From an uncultured Altererythrobacter sp. (GTDB lineage Bacteria > Pseudomonadota > Alphaproteobacteria > Sphingomonadales > Sphingomonadaceae): a DNA stretch of 14,919 nt. Every line of letters begins with the position of its first letter. Positions within the stretch are counted from its first letter, which is position 1. The stretch spans positions 1-14,919 of the forward strand of contig CALFEA010000147.1 in assembly GCA_937950385.1 (NCBI GenBank), written 5' to 3'. Shown in pieces: positions 1 to 7,591 of the stretch. The notes below the pieces were generated by a model that saw nothing but the letters and a program-made list of their open reading frames with translations, searched no databases and was not told the origin of the DNA. A program made the position numbers and the translations under genes.

Positions 1-416
1 TTGCGGGCGGCGGCCGGGCGGTAAGCGTCAACGGCCGCAATGGAATATTGAATTCGCTGCGTTCGTCTAAAGAACAAGGCCAATCCAACTTCAACAATCC
101 AGGCACAATGCTGGTCGGTCTGGGCGCAGATTTCGATCTGACACCAGACTTTCGTATCTCTGCCAATGCCAACCATTTGTGGTTTGAGGATACGTCTTCC
201 CTGCAAGCCCTTCGGGTCGAAGGCTCGATCCCCAAAGACATTGGTTTCGATCTTTCAGCAGCCGCTATTTACCGGCCCAAAGCCAATCAAAATATTGTTT
301 TCCGCCTCTCTGGCGCAGCGCTCAAATCGGGTGATGGGTTTAAAGACCTGTTCGATAATTTGAATGGCGGCAGCACCTATTATTCAATCCTAGCGAATGT
401 GATTTTGACCTACTGA
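1..416 (+). CDS. Outer-membrane beta-barrel protein, C-terminal end (partial)
   Basis: The frame is open from the left edge (first full codon at base 3) to the TGA at 414-416, so this is the last 137 residues of a longer protein and the start is outside the window. The sequence alternates polar and hydrophobic residues in short strands separated by turns rich in Asn, Gly and Asp (for example GLGADFDLTPDFRISANAN and NIVFRLSGAALKSG). It ends in a strand finishing in Thr-Tyr, as outer-membrane barrels usually end in an aromatic residue. I do not recognise a named family. The stop overlaps the start of the next gene as TGATG, so the two are probably translationally coupled. In porin-cytochrome conduits a barrel gene sits beside a multihaem cytochrome gene, so a role as the barrel partner of the next protein is an inference from position. 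A TTG at 48 is not a credible start because the same frame is open upstream. Confidence 0.7.
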   Translation, partial: AGGGRAVSVNGRNGILNSLRSSKEQGQSNFNNPGTMLVGLGADFDLTPDFRISANANHLWFEDTSSLQALRVEGSIPKDIGFDLSAAAIYRPKANQNIVFRLSGAALKSGDGFKDLFDNLNGGSTYYSILANVILTY

Positions 417-3400
417 TGCGCATATTCCGCCTTCTTGCCCTTACGATTGCCGCTCTCACCTTGGGGGTTGCTTTGATGTTTGGAGCCGCGCCTGCGACCA
501 TTGCAGCGGAGAAGGAAAAACCGGTTAAGCGCGACTACACGCGGGTTATTTCTGCGCCAGCACCGGCCACGCAAACGGTGGCGGAAATGCAGGCGAAATC
601 CGATGGCTGTTATTCGTGTCATGTGAAGACAGATGCGCCGACTATGCACACCAGCACGGCGGTACGTTTGGGCTGTGTGGATTGCCATGGCGGGGATGCG
701 AGCGTGCGCGGCGATAGCAGCCTAGAGCATAATGACCCGCTGTATGTCTCTGCCCGCGATCAAGCGCATGTGCTGCCCAAATATCCGGGCAGTTGGAATT
801 TCCCATCCTCCGCGAACCCAAAGCAAAGCTACACTTTGCTCAACAAGGAATCGCCGGAATTTATCAAGTTCAACAACCCTTCTGATTACCGCGTTGCGCG
901 CGAGGCATGCGGGTCATGCCATTTGCCAATTATCGAGGCGGGTGAACGATCACTAATGGCGACAGGCGCGATGCTATTTGGCGGCGCGGCCTATAATAAT
1001 GGCATATTGTCGGCAAAGAATTACATCTTGGGCGAGGCCTATACCCGCGACGGTCAGCCTGCAAAAATCCTAAGCCCCGGCACAAATGGCGTACCGGGTA
1101 AAGTGACTGAAGAGCAAAAAGCGCGCGGTGCAATTGGCACGATGTATCCACTGCCAGCATGGCATGTGATCCCGCCAGCTGATGTCTTCCGTGTGTTTGA
1201 GCGCGGCGGCCGCACGATCAACTCGCAATTCCCTGAAATTGGCTTGCCCAATCCAACCGGTTCTATCCAACGTTTGGAAGAGCCGGGCCGCCCTGATCTT
1301 AAGCAATCAAACCGCGGTCCAGGCACAGGCCTGCGGGTGGCGATCCCTGTGCTCAATATTCATAAGACACGCCTCAATGATCCGTTCACATGGTTCATGG
1401 GCACCAATGAACAACCAGGCGATTACCGCCATTCAGGCTGCGCAAGTTGCCATGTGGTCTATGCCAATGACCGCGAGCCGCGCCATTCGCTGATCTACGC
1501 AAAATATGGCCGCGATGGGCAGTCTGTTACGGTCGATCCGACCATTTCTGGCAAGCTTGAGCCTAAGGACAAATATGGCGGCCACGGCGATGACCACTCT
1601 GATGCAGGTGGCCATGGGGACGTAAAAACGCCTGAGGATCACCTCGCTGAAAAAGGCGTCGATTTCAAAGCCAATTTCTATGGCGAAGATGGCAAGGTGA
1701 AGGAAAAGGGGCATCCACTGCGCCATGTCTTCACGCGCAGTATTCCAACCGCGCAATGCATGAATTGCCACATGCACCAGCCCAATATTTTCCTCAATTC
1801 CTACCTTGGCTACACCATGTGGGATTATGAAAGCGACGCGCCCTATATGTGGCCCGGCCCGCATAATAAGACGCCAAAACCGGTGAATATGAGCGAGGAA
1901 GAATATCAAAAGACCTTCAAGCAGCAGAAGTATCCTACTGCTGCAGAGGTTCGCGAAATTCTTGACCGCAATCCAGAAGGCGCTGCGCCCAAAGGGCTGT
2001 GGGGCGATCTCGATTTCCTGCGCAATGTGTATGACCTCAATGAAGAGCTAACCGATACGCAATTTGCCGATTATCACGGTCACGGTTGGAATTTCCGCGC
2101 GATCTTCAAACGCGACCGCGAAGGCAATTTGCTCGATAAAGACGGCAATATCGTCGACAATGACGATCCGGAGAAATTCCGCCGCAAGGATGAGCCCAAA
2201 TTTGTCGAGCCTGGAACCAATCCGGGCAAGGCTGTTCACCTTATGTCGATCCATGCGGAAAAAGGCATGCAATGTGCCGACTGCCACTATGCGCAGGATA
2301 GCCATGGTAATGGTTTGATTTATGGTGAAGTCGCCAATGCGATTGAGATCGGGTGCAAGGATTGCCACGGTACAGCAGACGCTTTGCCGACTTTGCGCAC
2401 CAGCGGCCCGGCGGCTCCGCCAAAGGGTCATAATATGGCGCTATTGCGCAATCCTGATGGTCAGCGCCGGTTCGAATGGACCTATAATGACAATGGCGAA
2501 AAGGTTCTGATCCAGCGTTCTATCGTTGATCCTGAGTTGGAATGGGAAGTTAGCCTGACGAAGAATAGCGTCACGCCGACCAGCACCGGATTTAACCCCA
2601 AGGCGGCGCGGGCCAAGCTGATGTCCAAATGGGGCGCAGAGGATGGCAGCTTTGCCTTTGGCACCGGCGTGGCCGAGGATGACCGCGCGCATGGTGAAGA
2701 GGAAATGGCCTGCTTCACTTGCCACCTTTCGTGGACGACATCTTGCGGTGGGTGTCACTTGCCAATCGAGGCAAACTGGAAATCGAAACTGCACAAATAT
2801 GGCGGGGAAACCACACGTAACTTTGCCACATACAATCCGCAGGTCGCGCGCGATCAGATGTTCCAATTGGGCAAGCACCAGTCGACCAAAGGCAATCAAG
2901 TCGCGCCTGTTCGCTCTACCAGCGCGCTGATCCTGTCATCGACCAATATCAACCGCGAACGCATCTATGTGCAGCAGCCTCCGGTCTCAGCCATTGGCTT
3001 TAGCAGCCAAGCCTTCGCGCCGCATTTCCCGCATACCGTGCGGATGACAGAGACGAAACAATGCTCCGATTGTCACTTGTCTGAGGAGGAGAATAACAAT
3101 GCGATCATGTCGCAATTGCTGCTTCTGGGCACGAATTATGTGAACTTTGTGGGCATGAATGCTTGGGTTGGTTTGGATACTGGATTTGAAGCTGTGCGGG
3201 TCACCGAATGGGATGAGCCGCAGTCAGTGCTGGGCTCTTACCTGCATAAATATGCCTATCCTGATTATTGGAAAATGCATGTTGAAGACAATGACCGCGA
3301 GCTGAAAGATTGGGTGCGCGGCAAGGCGTTTGACGATGATCTTTCAGGCGAAACCAAAGCGTTCGAAGAATTTGCCAACGTGCATGAAGGCACAAAGGAT

Positions 3401-4819
3401 GCTGTGCGCTGCCTCCAATTGCGCGGTGAATATATGTATGTCGCCGAGGGCAAGGGCGGTTTCCGCGTCTATGATGTTGCCTCGATTGGCAATAAAGGCA
3501 TTTCGGAACGGATTATCTCCTCTCCCTTTAGCGCCATGGGCCAAGATACCCATGTGAAAACAAAGAATGCGACCTGCATGGCTCTGGCCACAAACCAGCC
3601 CATCAATCCGCTGCGCAACACCGCTGAAATGCGTGCCGCGAATGAGGAGCAACCGTTCCTGCCGATCTATTCCTATGCCGCGATCACTGACAGCGTTGAG
3701 GGCCTGATCCTTGTCGATGTCAATACGATGGGCGATGGCGAGTTCCGCAACAACAAGCTGAAACGCGCAATCACATGGAACGAAGGCGGCATTTTGAACG
3801 GTGCACGTCACATCCATCTGGCTGGCGAGATTGCTTATATCACTGCGGATCGCGGCTTGGTTGTTGTTGATTTGGCTGATCCGATGAACCCGCAAGTGGC
3901 CGCTGTGCGCGAGCTGAATGATGCGCGCTCCTCCGCGATCCAATTCCGCTATTTGTGGGTGACCGATAGCGAAGGCGTGAAGCTCTTCGATGTCACAAAC
4001 CTGCGCAATCCCGTCGCCCGGCCAGAGGGAACAGTGCGCATGGCCAATGCTCAGCGCATGCATCTGGCGCGCACCTACGCCTATGTTGCGGCGAAGCAAG
4101 ACGGGCTCGTGATCCTCGACATTACCAAGCCTTTGGCGCCCAAACTCTATAAGAAGGTGACACTGGGCGGCACGCTGAACGATGCAGAAGATGTAGCAGT
4201 TGGTTCGACCAATGCCTCGCTATTCGCTTATGTTGCCGATGGGCAGAACGGGATGAAAGTGCTGCAACTAACATCACCTTCCAGCCAGCCGAATTTCTAC
4301 GGCTTTAGCCCTGCACCTATGCCTGAAATGATCGCATGGGCGCGGACCAAGGGGGCGGCGCTGGCGGTGTCCAAGGGACTGGAGCGAGACCGCGCGGTGG
4401 ATGAAACCGGCGGGCAGATGGCGGTCTTTGGACGGCTGGGATCGCGCCCCTTCACCCGGGCCGAGATGGAGCGCTTGTTCCTGACGCGGGCAGGGGTTCC
4501 GTGGAAGGTTTCCGACAAGCCTGATATGCGGGCCTGGCAAGGTATGGGCAGCGATGCGCTTCGCCGCGCTGCGGCACCCTATGTGCCAAGCTCGCCTAAG
4601 CCCGCGCGGCTTCCAGCACAGGATTACTCCGCGAATGTGCGGCCCGTTCCTGTGCAATCAGGCGAGGAACTGCCGCCGGTTGTGCAATCAGATCAGCTGC
4701 CCCCTGAACCCGCGCCTCAGCCTGATGATATGCAGGTCACAGCAGAAGCGATGAGGCCAGAGCCGCAAGCCGATGATAGCTTTGAGGCAGCATTCGACAG
4801 CGAAGTTGGCGGAGAGTGA
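416..4819 (+). CDS. Exported decahaem cytochrome c with C-terminal LVIVD-type beta-propeller
   Basis: A 1467-residue protein. Residues 1-31 look like a Sec signal peptide (Arg at 2 and 5, hydrophobic core, Ala-rich cleavage region) without a lipobox Cys. Ten CxxCH haem sites begin at residues 65, 87, 165, 342, 448, 620, 647, 766, 777 and 883. Residues 383-404 form a Gly/His/Asp-rich insert, and 574-582 resemble a DxDGN calcium loop. Residues about 995-1290 contain repeated units of the LVIVD kind (YVAEGKGGFRVYDV, YITADRGLVVVDLADP, YVAAKQDGLVILDITKP), expected to fold as a beta-propeller. The last 70 residues are Pro-rich and acidic. CxxCH proteins mature in the periplasm, and the barrel neighbour suggests placement in or beyond the outer membrane. 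The ATG at 416 overlaps the upstream stop. The haem count and export are clear; the surface location and electron acceptor are inferred. A periplasmic oxidoreductase is the main alternative. Confidence 0.9.
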   Translation: MRIFRLLALTIAALTLGVALMFGAAPATIAAEKEKPVKRDYTRVISAPAPATQTVAEMQAKSDGCYSCHVKTDAPTMHTSTAVRLGCVDCHGGDASVRGDSSLEHNDPLYVSARDQAHVLPKYPGSWNFPSSANPKQSYTLLNKESPEFIKFNNPSDYRVAREACGSCHLPIIEAGERSLMATGAMLFGGAAYNNGILSAKNYILGEAYTRDGQPAKILSPGTNGVPGKVTEEQKARGAIGTMYPLPAWHVIPPADVFRVFERGGRTINSQFPEIGLPNPTGSIQRLEEPGRPDLKQSNRGPGTGLRVAIPVLNIHKTRLNDPFTWFMGTNEQPGDYRHSGCASCHVVYANDREPRHSLIYAKYGRDGQSVTVDPTISGKLEPKDKYGGHGDDHSDAGGHGDVKTPEDHLAEKGVDFKANFYGEDGKVKEKGHPLRHVFTRSIPTAQCMNCHMHQPNIFLNSYLGYTMWDYESDAPYMWPGPHNKTPKPVNMSEEEYQKTFKQQKYPTAAEVREILDRNPEGAAPKGLWGDLDFLRNVYDLNEELTDTQFADYHGHGWNFRAIFKRDREGNLLDKDGNIVDNDDPEKFRRKDEPKFVEPGTNPGKAVHLMSIHAEKGMQCADCHYAQDSHGNGLIYGEVANAIEIGCKDCHGTADALPTLRTSGPAAPPKGHNMALLRNPDGQRRFEWTYNDNGEKVLIQRSIVDPELEWEVSLTKNSVTPTSTGFNPKAARAKLMSKWGAEDGSFAFGTGVAEDDRAHGEEEMACFTCHLSWTTSCGGCHLPIEANWKSKLHKYGGETTRNFATYNPQVARDQMFQLGKHQSTKGNQVAPVRSTSALILSSTNINRERIYVQQPPVSAIGFSSQAFAPHFPHTVRMTETKQCSDCHLSEEENNNAIMSQLLLLGTNYVNFVGMNAWVGLDTGFEAVRVTEWDEPQSVLGSYLHKYAYPDYWKMHVEDNDRELKDWVRGKAFDDDLSGETKAFEEFANVHEGTKDAVRCLQLRGEYMYVAEGKGGFRVYDVASIGNKGISERIISSPFSAMGQDTHVKTKNATCMALATNQPINPLRNTAEMRAANEEQPFLPIYSYAAITDSVEGLILVDVNTMGDGEFRNNKLKRAITWNEGGILNGARHIHLAGEIAYITADRGLVVVDLADPMNPQVAAVRELNDARSSAIQFRYLWVTDSEGVKLFDVTNLRNPVARPEGTVRMANAQRMHLARTYAYVAAKQDGLVILDITKPLAPKLYKKVTLGGTLNDAEDVAVGSTNASLFAYVADGQNGMKVLQLTSPSSQPNFYGFSPAPMPEMIAWARTKGAALAVSKGLERDRAVDETGGQMAVFGRLGSRPFTRAEMERLFLTRAGVPWKVSDKPDMRAWQGMGSDALRRAAAPYVPSSPKPARLPAQDYSANVRPVPVQSGEELPPVVQSDQLPPEPAPQPDDMQVTAEAMRPEPQADDSFEAAFDSEVGGE

Positions 4820-4827
4820 ATTGCCAA

Positions 4828-4847
4828 TTTAGTAGGCAGCTACTAGA
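4828..4847 (+). promoter_or_regulatory. Small hairpin between the decahaem gene and the TonB-like gene
   Basis: TAGTAG at 4830-4835 and CTACTA at 4840-4845 are perfect inverted arms around a GCAG loop. The outer bases 4829/4846 (T:G) and 4828/4847 (T:A) could extend the stem to eight pairs. It ends eight bases before the ATG at 4856, where a Shine-Dalgarno site would be expected but none is evident. There is no T-run after it and the stem is AT-rich, so it is a poor intrinsic terminator. It may affect translation of the next gene, be a dyad operator, or be chance. Confidence 0.25.
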
Positions 4848-4855
4848 CTAATCAG

Positions 4856-5803
4856 ATGACATGTAATTCTGCAAGAATTAGATTAAAGGTTCCGACGTCA
4901 TTTGGGGTCATTGCCATTTTATTTGGAACTCCGCTTTTGGGGCAATCAAAACCTCCAGAGGATGGTTCTTCAAAAACGGCAAGTTTGCCGAAGATTTATT
5001 ATGTCTCTCGACCCGTTGAGCAGACCTTGCCTGATCAGCGAAATCAGAAACCTGGACCTCCGCCTCCCGCACCTACTGTGCCACCACCAACTCCTCCGCC
5101 TCCGCTACGACCGGACATAGCCCAATCGATAGATACGCATGACTATACACGGATTGCAAAACCAAAATCGGTGGCCCGTTGGAGTAGGCGGATTCTGGAT
5201 AATATGCCGCCTCAAGCGATAAGAGAGCGCTTAGAGGGAACGGTGCATTTTGCGGTTGCAGTCAGTGAGAATGGAAGAGTTGCGGATTGCATTATTACCC
5301 AATCGAGTGGGCATTCAATTTTAGACGAGGCTTTGTGCAGAGGTATGAGACGATTTGCACGCTTCGACTCAGCTTTAGACAAGCTGGGTAATCCCATTCC
5401 GGGAACATTTTCCGCTAGGTTTACTTATAAGGTGCCGCCGCGACCGCCAAAACCAAAACCTGAACTGCCACAGGATCTGTCGAGAGGACTGACGCCCAAG
5501 GAACCAACCAATTGGGTAAAGCGCATTCAAGACAGCATGCCCAGTGAGGCGGTGCGTTTAGGCTTAAGTGGGACCGTAGGCCTTCGTGTTAGGGTTGGGA
5601 CCAAGGGGCGGATAACAGCCTGCGGGGTCGACAAGAGTAGTGGGCATTCTACTCTCGATTTGGGCGCTTGCAAAGGAATGCTGCGCTATTCGCGGTTCAA
5701 TCCCGCTTTGGACAAGCAAGGCAAGCCGACAGTTGGAAGCTACTATTTGGCCATCACTTACAAAAACCGGCAGCCGGAACTAGCTACTGTTTCCCAGCAA
5801 TGA
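4856..5803 (+). CDS. Exported protein with two tandem TonB C-terminal domains
   Basis: 315 residues. A hydrophobic stretch at about 14-29 (FGVIAILFGTPLL) could be a signal peptide or inner-membrane anchor. It is followed by a Pro-rich stretch (residues 67-84) and two copies of a TonB_C-like domain at about 108-192 and 220-303. The copies share GTV-x-V near the start, SSGHS-x-LD, a Cys pair 16 residues apart (145/161 and 256/272), and a closing ALDK-x-G-x-P segment. The paired cysteines are probably a disulfide in each copy. TonB proteins transmit inner-membrane energy to outer-membrane transporters, but a double domain and no nearby ExbB, ExbD or receptor gene make that role uncertain. A periplasmic binding or scaffold protein is equally possible. 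It lies 36 bases after the cytochrome gene. G+C is lower than its neighbours: 22, 29 and 27 of 60 in lines 4861, 5101 and 5281, against 39/60 at 2641. Its last 20 bases overlap the convergent hydrolase gene. Confidence 0.8.
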   Translation: MTCNSARIRLKVPTSFGVIAILFGTPLLGQSKPPEDGSSKTASLPKIYYVSRPVEQTLPDQRNQKPGPPPPAPTVPPPTPPPPLRPDIAQSIDTHDYTRIAKPKSVARWSRRILDNMPPQAIRERLEGTVHFAVAVSENGRVADCIITQSSGHSILDEALCRGMRRFARFDSALDKLGNPIPGTFSARFTYKVPPRPPKPKPELPQDLSRGLTPKEPTNWVKRIQDSMPSEAVRLGLSGTVGLRVRVGTKGRITACGVDKSSGHSTLDLGACKGMLRYSRFNPALDKQGKPTVGSYYLAITYKNRQPELATVSQQ

Positions 5804-6647
5804 TCCGCGCGGCATCGGCAGGGTCTTGGAATGGGTGAAAATGCGTTATATCGGGCCGGTGCATATCGCTGCCTTGCGGCAAATGATCCGCCAATCCGGG
5901 CCAAGTGGGCGATGATTTAAAGTCACTGAAATTGGTCCTCAGCGCGCGTACCACGGTAACCGGAATATCCACTTTCTTTGCGGCATCGATGATACCCTTA
6001 TTGCTTCGGCTGGAGCCATAGACGCTGGCCTCTATTTCTGGCGCGCAGGCCAGTTCCATGCCTTCACCGCCCGCCTTATCCAAAAGCCCATATTCGCAAT
6101 AATCGCGCAGCACGCGCGGATCATAGAGCGAATAAGGATCGCGGTCCTTAAACCGATCAAACATTTCATCGGCATTGGCAAAATCGCGGCGGCGTTTAAT
6201 CGTTGGATGCGGCTCGTCAGGGTTGAAGGATAGCTCACCGCTTTCATACCATTCCGGCTCGACAATCACGGGATCAAACAGGGTTAGCTCGCCAAGGAGC
6301 ACAGGCGCATCTGCGGCAACTTGCAGTAGGATATGCCCGCCCATTGAATGGCCGATACCATGCGCGCGCTCTATGCCGAAATGCTCCAGCAGCTCGCGCA
6401 CTTCGCCTGCAACATCGAGCCAATGGGTGATGGGGTCGCCGCCAGACCGGCCATGGCCATGCAGGTCTAAACTGAGCACATGCGCACCGGGAAAATGCTC
6501 GATCACAGCATCAAAAACTCTGCCGTGAAATCCGGTGGCGTGGGCAAACAACAGACTGGGCGCGCTGCCTTTAGCTTCGGCATTCCATTCCCAAATGGCA
6601 AGTTCGATACCGCCAATAGGCGTCATGTGCAGTGCTGGCTGTGTCAT
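5784..6647 (-). CDS. Alpha/beta-fold hydrolase
   Basis: 287 residues from the ATG at 6647. The nucleophile elbow GHSMGG puts the catalytic Ser at residue 101. A preceding LDLHGHGRSGGDP segment (about 60-72) is the usual loop after strand 4 in this fold. The His is probably 269 or 271 in THFHPF near the C terminus. Asp125 (LFDPV) is a candidate acid, though this cannot be settled from sequence alone. No signal peptide is seen, so it is likely cytoplasmic. The substrate is unknown; the family includes esterases, lactonases and epoxide or haloalkane hydrolases. The frame is open upstream to a TTG at 6683, but the extra 12 residues look unlike a conserved start. No strong Shine-Dalgarno site was seen for either start, and another ATG lies at 6626. 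It follows the phosphoesterase gene on the same strand after 69 bases, so it may be the operon's last gene or separately expressed. Confidence 0.85.
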   Translation of the reverse strand: MTQPALHMTPIGGIELAIWEWNAEAKGSAPSLLFAHATGFHGRVFDAVIEHFPGAHVLSLDLHGHGRSGGDPITHWLDVAGEVRELLEHFGIERAHGIGHSMGGHILLQVAADAPVLLGELTLFDPVIVEPEWYESGELSFNPDEPHPTIKRRRDFANADEMFDRFKDRDPYSLYDPRVLRDYCEYGLLDKAGGEGMELACAPEIEASVYGSSRSNKGIIDAAKKVDIPVTVVRALRTNFSDFKSSPTWPGLADHLPQGSDMHRPDITHFHPFQDPADAARIIAGKQ

Positions 6648-6716
6648 GTTGTCTGCCAAAGCCGAGCGCGCGAGCAAGCGCAACTTGTCATTTTGAGCAG
6701 CGGGCTAGTGCCTGTC

Positions 6717-7568
6717 CTATTCGCGCTCCGCAAACATCTCGCGGATCATTGGCTGCAGATGCGGGCCGTAATTGGCGAGGACTTCCCAATCGCTGACCTT
6801 TTCATAATGCGAGACCAGCGTTTGTCCGTCCCATAGATGCATCGCATAAGTCGGCGGTTCAGTTGTAATAAGCGCGCGGGCATCGGGTGTATCGGGTGAA
6901 ATTTCGCGCAAATCCATCGACACAAGCGGCGCGACAGAGGGCGTCACGCTGAGCGGAATACCACAAAAGCGCGTGTTGATTGGCCGGTGCAAATGGCCGC
7001 AATGAATGGCATGAATTTGCGGTTGATCAGTCATAGCTTCCGCCAAGCGCAGCATCCATGGCTCATCCGCGCCAGGGTCCATCCAACCAATGCCGGAGAT
7101 TACTGGGGGGTGGTGCATAAAGATGACCGTGGGCGTTTCGGAATTGGCGGCTAGCGTTTCTTTGAGCCACGCCGTGCGCGCCTCACAAAAAGCACCGCCA
7201 TGGCGGCCCTGTTCAAATGTATCGAGCATCACGATCAAAAGCCCATCTTGCTCAATCGTATATTGGACAAAGCCGCCGTCCATTGTTGGGCAATTGGGGA
7301 AGACGCGCAGCAATTCTTCGCGGCTGTCATGATTGCCCATTAGAGGGTGAATTGGCCACGGAATTTCTTCCAGTGCCGCTGCGATTTTCTCAAAACTGTC
7401 GCGGTCGCCGCGGTCTGTCAGGTCACCCGTTAAGACCAGCATATCGGGCTTATTTGGAGCTTTGAGCAAGCGTGCCAGCGTCTGCCGGAAACGGATGCGG
7501 TTAAGCTCCTCCGGCTTAGCGTCAGGATCGAAGCCGATATGAATATCGGTCATTTGCGCGATCAACAT
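6717..7568 (-). CDS. CpdA-like calcineurin-type metallophosphoesterase (possible cyclic-nucleotide phosphodiesterase)
   Basis: 283 residues with the full di-metal phosphoesterase signature: D8-x-H10 in TDIHIG, GDLTDRGD with Asp49, GNHD with Asn79 and His80, MHHPP with His152, and GHLH with His192 and His194. Length and motif spacing fit the class III phosphodiesterase group, which includes CpdA (3',5'-cAMP hydrolysis) and GpdQ-type glycerophosphodiesterases. The substrate cannot be fixed from motifs alone. No signal peptide, so cytoplasmic. An ATG at 7568 with GGAAAGG about nine bases upstream supports the start. It is 23 bases after the FHA-decahaem gene and very likely in the same transcript as a protein with two cyclic-nucleotide-binding domains. 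That context favours a cyclic nucleotide as substrate, but this is inference. Confidence 0.88.
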   Translation of the reverse strand: MLIAQMTDIHIGFDPDAKPEELNRIRFRQTLARLLKAPNKPDMLVLTGDLTDRGDRDSFEKIAAALEEIPWPIHPLMGNHDSREELLRVFPNCPTMDGGFVQYTIEQDGLLIVMLDTFEQGRHGGAFCEARTAWLKETLAANSETPTVIFMHHPPVISGIGWMDPGADEPWMLRLAEAMTDQPQIHAIHCGHLHRPINTRFCGIPLSVTPSVAPLVSMDLREISPDTPDARALITTEPPTYAMHLWDGQTLVSHYEKVSDWEVLANYGPHLQPMIREMFAERE

Positions 7569-7591
7569 GAGTGAAGCCTTTCCGTCATCGC

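Noticed and set aside
3344..4099. Long open frame on the minus strand inside the decahaem gene
   Set aside because: It lies wholly within the propeller coding region, has an unlikely His- and Arg-rich composition, no domain I recognise and no clear ribosome-binding site. It is best read as a by-product of codon bias on the other strand.
5050..5110. Pro-rich repeat region of the TonB-like gene as a separate DNA repeat
   Set aside because: It is low-complexity coding for a Pro-rich linker common in TonB-type proteins, with no regular DNA unit.
6648..6683. Longer N terminus for the hydrolase from a TTG at 6683
   Set aside because: It would add 12 residues unlike the fold's usual start; the ATG at 6647 is simpler, although no strong ribosome-binding site distinguishes them.
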